From Vicia villosa (lineage: Eukaryota; Streptophyta; Magnoliopsida; Fabales; Fabaceae), in NCBI RefSeq assembly GCF_029867415.1, contig NW_026705222.1, positions 186,001 through 250,000 of the forward strand: a DNA stretch of 64,000 nucleotides, read 5' to 3'. Below the pieces are notes generated by a model. It did no database searches. It was not told the origin of the DNA and saw only the letters and a program-made list of their open reading frames with translations. Position numbers and translations under genes: made by a program. Shown piece by piece: positions 62,181 through 64,000 of this stretch (positions are counted from its first letter, which is position 1; each line of letters opens with the position of its first letter).

Positions 62181-63012
62181 TACATACATCATATGGCCTC
62201 CCATACATTGATTTGGCATGAGAACACCTCGTCACACATAAGCAAATGATAAATACCCAAAGAATAAATGATGCCTAGTATCATCCCACCTACCTATAGT
62301 TTGAGAGCCACTCTATAAAATCTATCCACGGACCAAATTATCATTTGTCTTTTCTTTAAAAACATCCATGCAAACAAAAATACACTTTCACAAAAACCAT
62401 GTGATTCCAAACAAGGTTGGTTTCTTATCTTATTATTAAATATGAGAATAAGAGTTGAGTAGAGTTAGGTTTTGTATGATCTAACCGGAAAAAATTAAAG
62501 TCTACATTTTACTTGTGATTTGTCACGAACTTTTTCAAGGTTAAGTTTAATTAATGCCATTTTTCAAAAATTGTGTAGATTAATCACATTTTAACTATGA
62601 CAAAATAAATATAAATTATTTTGTCATGATTTAACTATAACAAATATTTTTATGAGATTTTATTTGGCCATAAATTAATCATTTCAAAATTTGAACATTA
62701 TGCAGTAATCCACTTGAGGATCTCAAAGAGTAATTTAGTCTCATCGTCCAAATAAAATGTTTGTTATGGTTTTGAATATTTTAAAATATTATTTTATATG
62801 ATGTATTCAAATATATTGATGTGCTAATAAAATAATGAAATTAAATTATATTTTAATATTTAATATGACATGGCTATATATAATATTGAATTTCAGTTAT
62901 AATTTATAACAATACATTTAAAATTGTGAAAATTTTAATACTAAGCAATAAATTTAAGTTATTGAAAAATGTAAAAAAAATTATAATTAAATTCAAATTA
63001 CAAAAGCTAATA

Positions 63013-63061
<49 letters not shown>

Positions 63062-63188
63062 ACTAATTAAAATATGTCACACAAATAGTTTACAAGGAAT
63101 TGTTTTTGCAACTTAGCTCTTTTAAACAAGTGTATGTTTTGTTTCTCATTTTGAATATCAGAATTGATTTTAAATGTGTAAGACTTGA
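62181..63188. other. AT-rich intergenic with (ATT)n microsatellite
   Basis: No gene seen. ATT triplets run at about 63013-63060. Confidence 0.6.
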
Positions 63189-64000
63189 ATTTTTTTTTTT
63201 AAAGCAAGAGATATATTGAAAGGAGAACTAAGGGTTCTCCAACCCATGTACAAAATACACGGCACAAAGTCAACAAAAAATAATATTACAACCAATTACA
63301 ATTACGACATAAAAGACAAAGGATCTTTGTAAAAATCGTAAAAACAACAATTGGAATGTGTAATATTGCCATATGAAGACCACCTCCAAACCAAAAACTT
63401 AATGCTCCATACCATATTATTTATATTCCACACTTCCTTCCTAAAACAAAAACCATTCCTAGTCAACCATATTATCCAAGATGTGGCTAACCAAAACACC
63501 CCCAATTTGCCGCTTTTAATCTTTTTACCTCGGCTCAAAGAATGCCATTTCACAAAAAAAGAGGCACATTCTTCCTCCTCCCAACCCGAAAAACCCACCC
63601 ACGAAGCAATTTCTTTCCAAACCAACTTAATCACAATTCATTTAGAAAACAAATGATCCGCCTCTTCCACATGAGCTTCACAAAAATTACAATTTAAATT
63701 AGTATGTGTAATACCAATACCTCTATACACCAATAAATCTTTGATAGGTAACCTATTCAAAAAGAGCCTCCAACCAAACGCTTTTATCTTATACGGAACT
63801 TCCGCTTTTCATATCAAATTGAAGGCCTCATCACCCTTAATCGGAGGACCGTAAGGGATACGCCTAGAAGCATACAAACCATAACAAGAAGCTACCGAAT
63901 ATCCTTTCTCCAAATCCAACAACCAAACCGCAAAATCCTTCGAATTATTTAAACTACCAAAGGAATCCAAATTATTCTTCAACACCGAAAAGGAATTTAA
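63189..64000 (-). mobile_element. LINE 3' end with zf-RVT-type domain (runs off window)
   Basis: On the minus strand the frame from 64000 reads DFAVWLLDLEKGYSVASCYG, YKIKAFGWRLFLNRLPIKDL, LNCNFCEAHVEEADHLFSK, then a stop, IKLVWKEIASWVGFSG and SGKLGVFWLATSWIIWLTRN. This is the zinc-binding C-terminal region (zf-RVT) of plant LINE reverse transcriptases; the C-FC-H-L-W pattern is kept. The A run at 63189-63201 (T on plus) is the poly-A tail, so the element ends there. A stop at about 63646 and others make it dead. The RT core lies outside the window. Confidence 0.75.

Overview
The window is plant nuclear DNA, most likely from a legume and plausibly the Fabeae (pea, vetch, faba bean group). The clues are an AT-rich background, spliced plant genes, and several related very long LTRs whose ends, primer site and 3' tandem repeats fit the Ogre/Tat group of giant Ty3/gypsy elements. 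The species call is inference. Only two genes look intact: a six-exon GID8 homologue (25011-28701, +) and a small one-exon gene for a 101-residue plant protein (29342-29647, -). The rest is nested transposable-element sequence.

Layout. 1-8669 (-) is a broken FAR1/FRS-type gene, split by two solo LTRs with perfect 5-bp target duplications (2773-6680, GTCGT; 7348-8582, ACCAT) and by a third insertion-like block (about 256-1690). 11698-17863 is a degenerate Ty1/copia element whose reverse transcriptase is split by a solo LTR (15446-16686, duplication CAACC). 18799-19128 is a 330-bp TRIM. 20028-22581 holds a MULE fragment (+) facing a broken plant-mobile-domain gene (-). A Stowaway-like MITE (23942-24083) precedes the GID8 gene, which carries a 62-bp tandem array in intron 1 and a MITE in its last intron.

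30525-43010 is a Tat-type remnant with a Transposase_28-like gene behind its own TATA box. It is split by a complete 9.9-kb non-autonomous Ogre-like element (32761-42663, -, duplication CTCTG). 45566-58580 is a second Tat-type remnant: gag/protease on +, a Transposase_28-like relic on -. Its protease codons are split by a solo LTR (47040-55196, duplication CATGT), which itself contains another solo LTR (51367-55175, duplication GTGAA). 58862-61764 is a CACTA transposon (duplication ATT) carrying a possible exon. 63189-64000 is the 3' end of a LINE on the - strand.

The insertions can be ordered by nesting, and five solo LTRs with exact duplications show that unequal recombination has removed element interiors repeatedly. 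I saw no CRISPR, operon, rRNA or ordinary tRNA gene. The less usual signals are tRNA-like Pol III boxes inside several related LTRs, short CG-rich palindromic repeats at similar positions in three otherwise unlike LTRs, and the shared 5' module of the two Transposase_28-like relics.
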